Source: Bradyrhizobium liaoningense (GTDB lineage Bacteria > Pseudomonadota > Alphaproteobacteria > Rhizobiales > Xanthobacteraceae). From it: DNA of 64,000 nucleotides. Location: positions 124,001 to 188,000 of the forward strand of contig NZ_JAFCJM010000009.1 in the NCBI RefSeq assembly GCF_018130955.1, in the 5' to 3' direction. Shown here piece by piece: positions 53,299 to 61,131 of the stretch (position 1 is the stretch's first letter; each line of letters opens with the position of its first letter). Made by a program: the position numbers and the translations under genes. The notes under the pieces were generated by a model. The model ran no database searches, was not told where the DNA came from, and saw only the letters and a program-made list of their open reading frames with translations.

Positions 53299-54309
53299 TT
53301 ACTTGAACGGGATCGCGTACATCAGCCCGCCCTTGCTCCAGAGGCCGTTGAGACCGCGATCGAGCTTGAGCGGGCTGGCCTTGCCGACATTGCGTTCGTA
53401 GATCTCGCCGTAATTACCGGTGGCCTTGATGGCGGTGACCAGCCATTTGTTGTCGAGCCCGAGCCGTGAGCCGAGATCGCCGGAGGCGCCGAGCAGCCGC
53501 TGGATCGCGGGTGTCTGCGACTTCGCCATTTCATCGACGTTGGCCTGCGTGACGCCGAGCTCCTCGGCCTCGATCAGGCCGTAGTGCAGCCAGGTGATGA
53601 TGTCGCTCCAGACTTCGTCGCCGTTGCGGGTGAAGGGGCCGAGCGGCTCCTTGCTGATGGTCTGCGGCAGCACGACGTAGTCAGCCGGGTTCGGCGCGGC
53701 GGTGGTGACCGCGCCCGCGAGCGCGGAGGCGTCCTGGGTCATGGCATCGCAGCGGCCGCCGAAGAAGGTCTGGTACATGGTGTCGACGCGGTCGAACACC
53801 AGCGGCTTCCAGTCGATACCGTTGGCGCGGCCGTAATCGCCGAGCGTCACCTCATGGGTGGTGCCCTGCGCGACGCAGACGGTGGCGCCCTTGAGGTCCT
53901 TCAGCTCCTTCACGCCGAGGTCCTTCTTCACGACAAAACCCTGGCCGTCGTAGAAATTGACCGGTCCCTGCCGCAAGCCCAGCGTCACGCCGCGCAAATA
54001 GGTCTGCGTCGAGTTGCGGTAGAGCACGTCGATCTCGCCCGATTGCAGCGCCGTAAAACGGTTCTGCGCGGTCAGCGAGACGTAACGCACCTTGCTGGGG
54101 TCGCCGAGCACGCCGGCGGCAAGCGCGCGGCAATAGTCGACGTCGAGACCCTTGTAATTGCCTTGCGAGTCCGGCGCGGAGAAGCCGGCAAAGCCGGCGC
54201 TGACGCCGCACACCAGCGTGCCGCGGCTCTTCACGGTGTCGAGCGTTGCGGCTGATGCCAGGCTCGTCGATGCCGCAAGCAGGCCTGCGGCGATAACCAC
54301 TTTATTCAT
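53299..54309 (-). CDS. aapJ: General L-amino acid ABC transporter binding protein, AapJ-like
   Basis: 336 residues with a signal peptide (MNKVVIAAGLLAASTSLASA/ATLDT). The body is family 3: LDTVKSRGTLVCGVSAGFAGFSAPDS, then GLDVDYCRALAAGVLGD and TQTYLRGVTLGLRQGPVNFYDGQGF, closely AapJ/BztA-like. It collects a broad range of L-amino acids in the periplasm. Its permeases are likely those at 56636 and 57855, on the other strand beyond the aminotransferase and regulator. Confidence 0.88.
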   Translation of the reverse strand: MNKVVIAAGLLAASTSLASAATLDTVKSRGTLVCGVSAGFAGFSAPDSQGNYKGLDVDYCRALAAGVLGDPSKVRYVSLTAQNRFTALQSGEIDVLYRNSTQTYLRGVTLGLRQGPVNFYDGQGFVVKKDLGVKELKDLKGATVCVAQGTTHEVTLGDYGRANGIDWKPLVFDRVDTMYQTFFGGRCDAMTQDASALAGAVTTAAPNPADYVVLPQTISKEPLGPFTRNGDEVWSDIITWLHYGLIEAEELGVTQANVDEMAKSQTPAIQRLLGASGDLGSRLGLDNKWLVTAIKATGNYGEIYERNVGKASPLKLDRGLNGLWSKGGLMYAIPFK

Positions 54310-54321
54310 CTTACTCTCCCC

Positions 54322-55671
54322 TCACTGATTGACGCTTCGCAGAACGTTGTCGACGGCCGAGCCGAGTTTTTCGACGATCAGGTCGATCTCGGCGGCCGAG
54401 GCGATATAGGGCGGCGCCAGCAGCACGTGGTCGCCACGGCGTCCGTCGACGGTGCCGCCGCCGGGATAGCAGCCGAGGCCATCGGCAAACGCTGATGCCT
54501 TGATCTTCTGATGGAGCTTGAACGCGGGATCGAACGGCGCCTTCGTCGCGCGGTCGGCGACGAGCTCGATCGCCCAGAACAGCCCGCGGCCCCTGATATC
54601 GCCGACATGGCGGTGATTGCCGAAGCGTTCGGTCAGCCGCTGCTCGAGCTGCTTGCCGCGCGCCTTGATCTGGTCGAGCAGATTGTCTTCGCGGATCACG
54701 TTCTGCACCGCGAGCGCGGCGGCGCAGGCCAGCGGATGGGCCAGATAAGTGTGGCCGTGCTGGAACGCGCCCGACCCGCTGCGGATCGTGTCGATGATCC
54801 GGCCGCTCGCGAGCATCGCACCGATCGGCTGGTAGCCGCCGCCGAGCCCCTTGGCGATCGCCTGAATGTCGGGCGCGACGCCTTCCTGCTCCCAGGCGTG
54901 CGTCGTGCCGGTGCGGCCCATGCCGCACATGACCTCGTCGAGGATGAGGAGCGCGCCATGCCGGTCGCAGATCTCGCGCACCGCCTTGAAATAGCCGTCC
55001 GGCCCCGGCACGCAGCCGGCGGTGGCGCCGACCACCGGCTCGGCCAGGAATGCCGCGACGGTGTTTGGGCCAAGGCGCTGGAATTCGGCCTCTAGTTCAG
55101 CAGCGAGCCGCGCTACGAACTGCGCATCCGATTCGGTGTCGCGCTTCTCGTGATAGGCGAAGGCCGGCGTCACGTGGCTGAAGGCGGCAGAGAGCAGCGG
55201 CGCGTAGGGCTCGCGGCGCCAGGCGTTGCCGCCAGCGGCCAGCGCACCGAGCGTGTTGCCGTGATAGCTCTGCCGGCGCGCGATGAAGTGCTGCCGCTGC
55301 GGCTCGCCGCGCTCGATGAAATATTGCCGCGCGAGCTTGATGCTGGCCTCGATCGCCTCGGAGCCGCCGCTCACGAAATAAGCATAGGCGAGCCCGCCGG
55401 GCTCGTGGCCGACCAGCGTCTCGGCGAGCGCTTCGGCCGGCTCGGACGAGAAGAACGCAGTGTGCGCGTAGGCCAATGTCGAGGCCTGTTTCGCCATCGC
55501 CTCGATGACCCGCGGATGCTGATGGCCGAGGCAGGAGACGGCCGCGCCGCCGGATGCGTCGATGACGCGTCGCCCGTCCTCTGCAATGAGATAGACGCCT
55601 TCGCCGCCAATCGCCTTGGGCGGTGTGTCACGCAGGGAGCGATGCAGCACGCGGCTGTTGCGAGTGCCCAT
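54322..55671 (-). CDS. Class III PLP-dependent aminotransferase
   Basis: 449 residues. The PLP Lys is in QAIAKGLGGGYQPIGA, the cofactor Asp in LLILDEVMCGMGRTGTTHAW, and the phosphate-binding Gly/Ser in SGGSEAIEASIKLAR. It resembles omega-amino acid:pyruvate or 4-aminobutyrate aminotransferase-like enzymes; the exact donor cannot be read. It is 12 bases upstream of the aapJ-like gene and 3 bases downstream of the RpiR regulator, so the three form one minus-strand transcript, linking amino acid uptake to transamination. Confidence 0.9.
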   Translation of the reverse strand: MGTRNSRVLHRSLRDTPPKAIGGEGVYLIAEDGRRVIDASGGAAVSCLGHQHPRVIEAMAKQASTLAYAHTAFFSSEPAEALAETLVGHEPGGLAYAYFVSGGSEAIEASIKLARQYFIERGEPQRQHFIARRQSYHGNTLGALAAGGNAWRREPYAPLLSAAFSHVTPAFAYHEKRDTESDAQFVARLAAELEAEFQRLGPNTVAAFLAEPVVGATAGCVPGPDGYFKAVREICDRHGALLILDEVMCGMGRTGTTHAWEQEGVAPDIQAIAKGLGGGYQPIGAMLASGRIIDTIRSGSGAFQHGHTYLAHPLACAAALAVQNVIREDNLLDQIKARGKQLEQRLTERFGNHRHVGDIRGRGLFWAIELVADRATKAPFDPAFKLHQKIKASAFADGLGCYPGGGTVDGRRGDHVLLAPPYIASAAEIDLIVEKLGSAVDNVLRSVNQ

Positions 55672-55674
55672 GGT

Positions 55675-56547
55675 TCAACCTTTCTCTGAAACGTAGGTCG
55701 AGGTGACGGCGAGCCGCGCCTCGGTTTCCTGGAGGCGTTTTTTCGAAGCCGCGCCGCCGAGGGAGAACGTCACGGCGGCGAGCGATTGCGCGATCGCGAT
55801 CGCGCCCGTCAGGCTTGGGAAGAAGCCGGGTGAGGCCGCCGCTTCGAACAGCAGCACATGATCGGCGCCTTCGGCCATGGGCGCAGCGGGCGTATCGGCA
55901 ATCGAGATCAATGTGGCGCCGGAGCGGTGCGCAGCACGCGCGATCTGAACGCTCACACGCGTATAGGGCGCGAAGCCGATCACCACGACGGCTTCACCAG
56001 TGCGGAAGGCACCGATGTCGAGATCGTCGGGGCCGGAGCCGCCGACGAGCTGCACCTCGTCGGGACGAAACAGCCGCAGTTCGTAATTGAGCAGTTCCGC
56101 AACGCTGCGGCAGCTCCGGAAGCCGGCGATCCAGATGCGTTTTGCGCCGTGCAGCGCCCTGGCGGCGCTTGCGATCGACTGCGCGGAGATGCGCGGTAGG
56201 CCGGCCGCTTCGGCGTCGAGCTTGTCGGTGACGAGCGCAATGTCGGCATGCGGACCGTGGCGCCGGACCTTGGCGCGGCCGGAGAAGGGCGAGGATTGCG
56301 ACGGGCGCCGCGCTTCCGTCAGTGCCGCGCGCAACTCCTCCCAGCCGGAATAGCCCAGTGCCTTGGCAAGCCGCGTGAACGCCGCGGGATCGGCGCCGGC
56401 TTCCGCGGCAAGATCGCGCATCGAGCGGGTGGTGGCGTCGTAATCATTGGCGGCGACGAAGCGCCCGACCTCCTGCAGCCGCATCGGGAGCGATGGCAAT
56501 GCGCTGCAGAGTTCGCTCAAAGGCGAGGATTTCGCGGGCTCGACCAT
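55675..56547 (-). CDS. MurR/RpiR family transcriptional regulator
   Basis: 290 residues from ATG 56547; the longer frame crosses the operator and is rejected. The N-terminal HTH_6 domain (RSMRDLAAEAGADPAAFTRLAKALGYSGWEEL) is followed by a SIS sugar-isomerase-type ligand domain (RIWIAGFRSCRSVAELLNYEL, EAVVVIGFAPYTRVSVQIARAA). The ligand is usually a phosphosugar, but here the flanking genes concern amino acids. It lies divergent from the aapQ-like gene and next to a dyad that is its likely operator. Confidence 0.88.
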   Translation of the reverse strand: MVEPAKSSPLSELCSALPSLPMRLQEVGRFVAANDYDATTRSMRDLAAEAGADPAAFTRLAKALGYSGWEELRAALTEARRPSQSSPFSGRAKVRRHGPHADIALVTDKLDAEAAGLPRISAQSIASAARALHGAKRIWIAGFRSCRSVAELLNYELRLFRPDEVQLVGGSGPDDLDIGAFRTGEAVVVIGFAPYTRVSVQIARAAHRSGATLISIADTPAAPMAEGADHVLLFEAAASPGFFPSLTGAIAIAQSLAAVTFSLGGAASKKRLQETEARLAVTSTYVSEKG

Positions 56548-56555
56548 GAAACATT

Positions 56556-56584
56556 TGTTGCATACCTCTAGGTTTGATGCAACA
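56556..56584. promoter_or_regulatory. Candidate RpiR operator TGTTGCAT-N13-ATGCAACA
   Basis: A perfect 8-bp inverted repeat (56556-56563 and 56577-56584) with a 13-base spacer lies in the 88-base gap between the divergent RpiR regulator and the aapQ-like permease. The AT-rich surroundings suit overlapping promoters. TGTTGCAT-type half sites are plausible for RpiR proteins; binding is inferred from position. Confidence 0.6.
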
Positions 56585-56635
56585 TATGAAGCGCACCGCC
56601 GGAAATCGCCCACTTTTCAAGAGGATTTTTGTGCC

Positions 56636-57853
56636 GTGACGACCGATAATCCAGGCTCCGACGGTCCCGGAACCGACGCCCCAAGACTGCCGCCGCGCCA
56701 GCGCTTCTCTTTCGCGCTCGGAAGTCGCGAACTGAAAGGCCTGTTCTGGCAGGTCCTGGTCGTCGGCATTGCGGTCGCGGTCATCGCCTTCCTCTGGTCC
56801 AATACGGTCACCAATCTCTCGGCCCGCCGTATCACCACCGGCTTCGCCTTCCTCGGCCGTGAGGCCGGCATGCCGATCGCCGACAGCCTGCTCTCCTACA
56901 GCCCGCAGAACACGTATCTCTGGGCCTTCGTGGTCGGCGTCGCCAACACCTTGCGTGTCGCCGTCATCGGCATCGTGCTGGCGACGATTTTGGGAACAGT
57001 CGTCGGCATCTCGCGGCTGTCGGCCAACTGGCTCCTGTCGCGCATCGCCGCCATCTATGTCGAAGTGCTGCGCGATATCCCGCTGCTGCTGCAATTGCTG
57101 TTCTGGTACGTGCTGATGCAGGCGCTGCCGGCCGCACGTTTGGCCTGGAAGCCGATCGAGGGCGTCTTCCTCTCCAACCGCGGCTTGATCCTGCCGGCAA
57201 TCCCGATTGGCGTTGGGCAGTTTTGGGTGCTCGCCACCGCCGTGTTTGGCTGCGTCGCGTTCTACGCCGTGCGCCGCTACCTGATCAGGCAGCAGATGCG
57301 TGACGGCCGGCCACGACCGGCATGGCCGTATGGGTTCGGCTTCATTGTGCTGCTGCCGGCGCTGGTGTCATGGGCGCTTGGCGTATCCTGGTCCATCGCC
57401 TGGCCGGAGCTTCGCGGCTTCAACTTCGTCGGCGGCATGACACTCGCCCCGGAATATTTTGCGCTGCTGATCGCGCTCGTGACGTACACCTCGGCCTTCA
57501 TCGCCGAGATCGTGCGCAGCGGCATCCAGGCGGTGCCGCGCGGGCAGTGGGACGCCGCCAATGCGCTCGGCCTGCGCCGCAGCTTCATGCTCCGGCAGAT
57601 CATCCTGCCACAGGCGCTGCGCGTCATCGTGCCGCCGATGACGAGCCAGTATCTCAACCTCACCAAGAATTCCTCGCTCGCGGTGGCGATCGGCTACCAA
57701 GATGTGGTGTCGATCGCCAACACCACGCTGAACCAGACCGGGCAGGCAATCGAGGCGATCGCGCTGATCATGGCGGTGTTCCTCACCATCAGCCTCGGCA
57801 TCAGTTTCTTCATGAACTGGTACAATGCGCGCATCGCGCTGGTGGAGCGCTGA
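56636..57853 (+). CDS. aapQ: Amino acid ABC transporter permease, AapQ-like
   Basis: 405 residues from GTG 56636, with AGAGGA at 56620-56625; the upstream in-frame extension overlaps the regulator gene and operator. It has about eight membrane segments, longer than ordinary HisM-type permeases, as is usual for AapQ/BztB. The C-terminal permease domain has the EAA loop AANALGLRRSFMLRQIILPQALRVIVPPM. The next gene begins one base after the stop. Pairs with the AapM-like permease. Confidence 0.88.
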   Translation: MTTDNPGSDGPGTDAPRLPPRQRFSFALGSRELKGLFWQVLVVGIAVAVIAFLWSNTVTNLSARRITTGFAFLGREAGMPIADSLLSYSPQNTYLWAFVVGVANTLRVAVIGIVLATILGTVVGISRLSANWLLSRIAAIYVEVLRDIPLLLQLLFWYVLMQALPAARLAWKPIEGVFLSNRGLILPAIPIGVGQFWVLATAVFGCVAFYAVRRYLIRQQMRDGRPRPAWPYGFGFIVLLPALVSWALGVSWSIAWPELRGFNFVGGMTLAPEYFALLIALVTYTSAFIAEIVRSGIQAVPRGQWDAANALGLRRSFMLRQIILPQALRVIVPPMTSQYLNLTKNSSLAVAIGYQDVVSIANTTLNQTGQAIEAIALIMAVFLTISLGISFFMNWYNARIALVER

Positions 57854-57854
57854 G

Positions 57855-58955
57855 ATGACCGCGATGACCGACGTCCCGCGCGCTGCACGCCGCCCGCAAG
57901 CCGGCAACCCCGCGCTGCGCTGGCTGCGCGCCAATCTGTTCTCGTCGATACCGAATGGCATCATCACGCTGGTGCTGGGCGCAGTGCTGGTGAAGGCGCT
58001 GGTGAGTTTTGTGCAATGGGGCATCGCGAATGCGGTGTGGCTCGTGCCGGGCAACGACTCCAGCGCCTGCCGCGCCGTGCGTGGGCTCGGCGCCTGCTGG
58101 GCCGTGATCCCCGAAAAGTACCGCTTCATCCTGTTCGGCACCTATCCGTTCGACGAGCAGTGGCGGCCGGCGCTCGCGGTGCTGCTGTTCATCGCGCTGT
58201 ATTACGTCTCGACCCGCCGCTTCTGGTGGCGGCGCGAGCTGATCTATCTCTGGATCGCCGCGCTAGCCTTGATCAGCATCCTGATGTGGGGGGGCGTCCT
58301 CGGTCTGTCCTTCGTTTCGCAGGACCGTTGGGGCGGCTTGCCGGTGACGCTGATCCTGGCGACCTTCGGACTTGCCTTCGGCTTCCCGCTCGGAATCCTC
58401 GTGGCGCTCGGCCGGCGCTCAAAGCTGCCGGCGATCCGCTCGCTCAGCGTGCTCTATGTCGAGTTGATCCGCGGCGTGCCGCTGGTCAGCCTCCTGTTCA
58501 TGGCGAGCGTGATGTTCCCGCTATTCATGCCGGGTGGATTCAACATCGACAAGCTCTTGCGCGCACAGATTGCGATCATCCTGTTCGCCGGCGCCTATCT
58601 TGCGGAGGTGATCCGCGGCGGTCTCCAGGCCGTGCCGCGCGGACAGTATGAGGCCGGCGATGCGCTCGGACTGTCCTACTGGCGCAAGCACCGCCTCATC
58701 ATCCTGCCGCAGGCGATCCGTCACGTCATCCCGCCGTTGGTCAACACCTTCATCGCCTTCTTCAAGGACACCAGCCTTGTCCTGATCATCGGCATCTTCG
58801 ATTTGCTCACCACGGCCAAGACCGCGATCATCGATCCGGCCTGGCAGCAATTTTCGGTCGAGGTCTATATCTTCGTGGCGATGATCTACTTCGCCTTCTG
58901 CTTCGCCATGTCGCGCTACAGCCGCAGCCTTGAAGCGCAGACGACGGGACGATGA
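57855..58955 (+). CDS. aapM: Amino acid ABC transporter permease, AapM-like
   Basis: 366 residues from ATG 57855, immediately after the AapQ stop (TGAGATG). The long N-terminal region has periplasmic insert CRAVRGLGACWAVIPEKYRFILFGTYP, a typical AapM/BztC segment. The permease domain has the EAA loop AGDALGLSYWRKHRLIILPQAIRHVIPPL. The matching ATPase (AapP) normally follows but is missing: the next gene is a PHB depolymerase-like esterase. It must borrow an ATPase from another locus. Confidence 0.88.
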   Translation: MTAMTDVPRAARRPQAGNPALRWLRANLFSSIPNGIITLVLGAVLVKALVSFVQWGIANAVWLVPGNDSSACRAVRGLGACWAVIPEKYRFILFGTYPFDEQWRPALAVLLFIALYYVSTRRFWWRRELIYLWIAALALISILMWGGVLGLSFVSQDRWGGLPVTLILATFGLAFGFPLGILVALGRRSKLPAIRSLSVLYVELIRGVPLVSLLFMASVMFPLFMPGGFNIDKLLRAQIAIILFAGAYLAEVIRGGLQAVPRGQYEAGDALGLSYWRKHRLIILPQAIRHVIPPLVNTFIAFFKDTSLVLIIGIFDLLTTAKTAIIDPAWQQFSVEVYIFVAMIYFAFCFAMSRYSRSLEAQTTGR

Positions 58956-59053
58956 CATATCGTCACGTCGTGCCGCTTGTTTGTGCTTGCCCGAATTGCT
59001 GATCCTAAGCTGTAATACCGCAGGTTGATCCTGCTCGGTTTAGCGAGGCAGTC

Positions 59054-60475
59054 ATGCGCATAGCCGTGGGGCGGCACTGCATTGCCGTGCTGATCGTCGT
59101 GGCGGCGACCGGCGCGTCCGCCGAGCCCGTGGGCTTGCGCGGCTACAATGCGCCGATCGGCGAAAGCTCGATTTCAGGAATTTCGTCCGGCGCGTTCATG
59201 GCGGTGCAATTCGGCACGGCCTGGTCGTCGGTCATCAAGGGCGTCGGCGTGGTCGCGGGCGGACCTTATTGGTGTGCGAAGGCGGATGCGCTCGACGTCG
59301 TCACCGGATACTGGGGGCCGATCTGGCGCGCCACGGGTGCCTGCATGAAAGGGCCGGCGGCGGATCTCGATGTCAAGGATTTCACGGCCATGGCCGATGC
59401 GAAGGCCGCGGCAGGCGAGATCGATCCGCTCAGCCATGTCAGCAGGCAGAAGATCTATCTCTTCCACGGCTATAACGATGCGATCGTGGACAAGACCGCG
59501 ACCGATGCGGCCGCTGATTTCTATCGGCACTATCTCGGTCCCGCCAATCGCGGCAACCTCTTCTATCAAACCACGCTTGGCGCGGGTCATTCCTTCGTCG
59601 TGACGAAGGAGGGCGTGCCCGGGCTCAACGACTGCAAGGGCAATGCGGAGCCCTATATCGACCAGTGCGGGTACGACCAGGCCGGCATCATCCTGCAGCA
59701 CGTTTACGGGCGCCTGAACCAGCCAAATCCGGCGCAGCTTACGGGCTCGGTGAAGAGCTTCGATCAGTCGCTTTACACCAAGCCGCATCTGCCAGACGCG
59801 CTGAGTATGGGCGACGCAGGCTATTTGTTCGTACCTCAGGACTGCGAGCAGGGCGCTGCCTGCCGTGTCCACATCGCGCTCCACGGATGCAAGCAGGATG
59901 TCGGCGACATCGGACGCAAGTTCGTCGACGAGGCCGGCTACAACGCCTGGGCGGATACCAACCAGCTGATCATTCTGTATCCGCAGACCAAGACCAGTCC
60001 ATTCGCGCCGGGCAATCCGCAGGCCTGCTGGGATTGGTGGAGCTATGTTGACCATGAAGACAGCTATGTGACGAAGTCAGGGGCGCAGATCAAGACGATC
60101 AAGGCCATGTTGGATGCGCTCACGGCCGGTGCGGTGGCGCCGGCCGGGGCGACCGCTGCATCCCTGTCGGCCCCGCAATGGCTCACGGCGATCGATGCGT
60201 CGGAGACCGGCATTGATCTCGTCTGGTCTCCGGTCGTCGGAGTCACGACCTATCGTGTGTCGCGCGCAGGGGCGGACGGCGTGTTCCAGGCGATCGGGGA
60301 TGTCACGGGAGCGAGTTTTGCCGATTCCGGCCTGGCGCCGCAAACGACCTATCGCTGGCGCGTTTCGGCGATTCTGAACGGCGCGGAAGGATCCGCCTCG
60401 GAGGACGCGATCGGCACCACGCAGTCGCTGCGGCCCCGCTGCGATAATCCAGGCTCGTGCCCGATTGCCAAATAG
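59054..60475 (+). CDS. Secreted PHB depolymerase-like esterase with C-terminal FN3 domain
   Basis: 473 residues. A signal peptide (about 1-23, ending ASA/EPV) is followed by the depolymerase fold: the lipase box GISSGAF with S44, an acid near YNDAIVD and a His in LGAGHSFVV. Several Cys pairs (for example CKGNAEPYIDQC and CEQGAACRVHIALHGC) fit an exported disulfide protein. An FN3-like module spans about 372-457 (WLTAIDASETGIDLVWSPV), as linker domains do in extracellular PHB depolymerases. A separate substrate-binding domain is absent. It may degrade external PHB or short esters. Confidence 0.82.
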   Translation: MRIAVGRHCIAVLIVVAATGASAEPVGLRGYNAPIGESSISGISSGAFMAVQFGTAWSSVIKGVGVVAGGPYWCAKADALDVVTGYWGPIWRATGACMKGPAADLDVKDFTAMADAKAAAGEIDPLSHVSRQKIYLFHGYNDAIVDKTATDAAADFYRHYLGPANRGNLFYQTTLGAGHSFVVTKEGVPGLNDCKGNAEPYIDQCGYDQAGIILQHVYGRLNQPNPAQLTGSVKSFDQSLYTKPHLPDALSMGDAGYLFVPQDCEQGAACRVHIALHGCKQDVGDIGRKFVDEAGYNAWADTNQLIILYPQTKTSPFAPGNPQACWDWWSYVDHEDSYVTKSGAQIKTIKAMLDALTAGAVAPAGATAASLSAPQWLTAIDASETGIDLVWSPVVGVTTYRVSRAGADGVFQAIGDVTGASFADSGLAPQTTYRWRVSAILNGAEGSASEDAIGTTQSLRPRCDNPGSCPIAK

Positions 60476-60670
60476 CGGGCCGTGCCACGACAGGCCTCGT
60501 CTCGGGCTCACACAGGATTGATGAGCCGGGCTTATAACTTCATGCAAACCTGACCTGCTAATCGCGGGTGGTGCTTCATATTTGAATTGTCGTCAATGGC
60601 GCGCCTTATCTGGCGCGTCGATGCCCGACGGCCCACGTCGCGTTGCCGAGCAATTCGAGGAGCTCTCCCC

Positions 60671-61117
60671 ATGCAAGTGATCATCAACGGCAAAACTCAT
60701 CAGGTGGACACGGAGGACGACACGCCTCTGTTGTGGGTGATCCGCGACGAGCTCGGCATGACCGGCACGAAATATGGCTGCGGCATTGCCCAGTGCGGCG
60801 CCTGCACTGTGCTGGTCGACGGTCAGCCCACCCGTTCCTGTGTCACCCCCGTCAGCAGTGTCGCGGGCCAATCCATCACCACCATCGAGGCCATCACGGA
60901 GGATGCCGTTGGCCGCCATGTCGTTGAAGCCTGGGTGGCGAACCAGGTGCCGCAATGCGGCTATTGCCAGTCCGGTCAGGTGATGGCCGCAACTGCGCTC
61001 TTGAAGCAGAATCCAAAGCCGAGCGAGCAGGACATCGCGTCAGCCATGATCAATCTCTGCCGCTGCGGCACCTACAACGCGATCGCGGCCGCGGTCCGCC
61101 AGGTCGCGCAGGGTTGA
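60671..61117 (+). CDS. Molybdenum hydroxylase small [2Fe-2S] subunit, IorA-like
   Basis: 148 residues from ATG 60671; the upstream in-frame extension is rejected. The plant-type cluster has C37, C42, C45 and C57 (CGIAQCGACTVLVDG), and the second cluster has C96, C99, C130 and C132 (CGYCQSGQ, CRCGTY). This is the small subunit of the isoquinoline oxidoreductase / aldehyde oxidase family. It passes electrons from the Mo subunit coded 14 bases downstream. GGAGCTCTCCCC is the only upstream purine motif, so initiation may be weak. Confidence 0.92.
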   Translation: MQVIINGKTHQVDTEDDTPLLWVIRDELGMTGTKYGCGIAQCGACTVLVDGQPTRSCVTPVSSVAGQSITTIEAITEDAVGRHVVEAWVANQVPQCGYCQSGQVMAATALLKQNPKPSEQDIASAMINLCRCGTYNAIAAAVRQVAQG

Positions 61118-61131
61118 AGGGGAGCGCGGTC

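Noticed and set aside
53299..58955. Aap ATPase hidden in another frame
   Set aside because: No Walker A motif followed by an ABC signature was found in the translated frames here; the only ABC ATPases in the window are the four peptide-type ones between 13997 and 20678.
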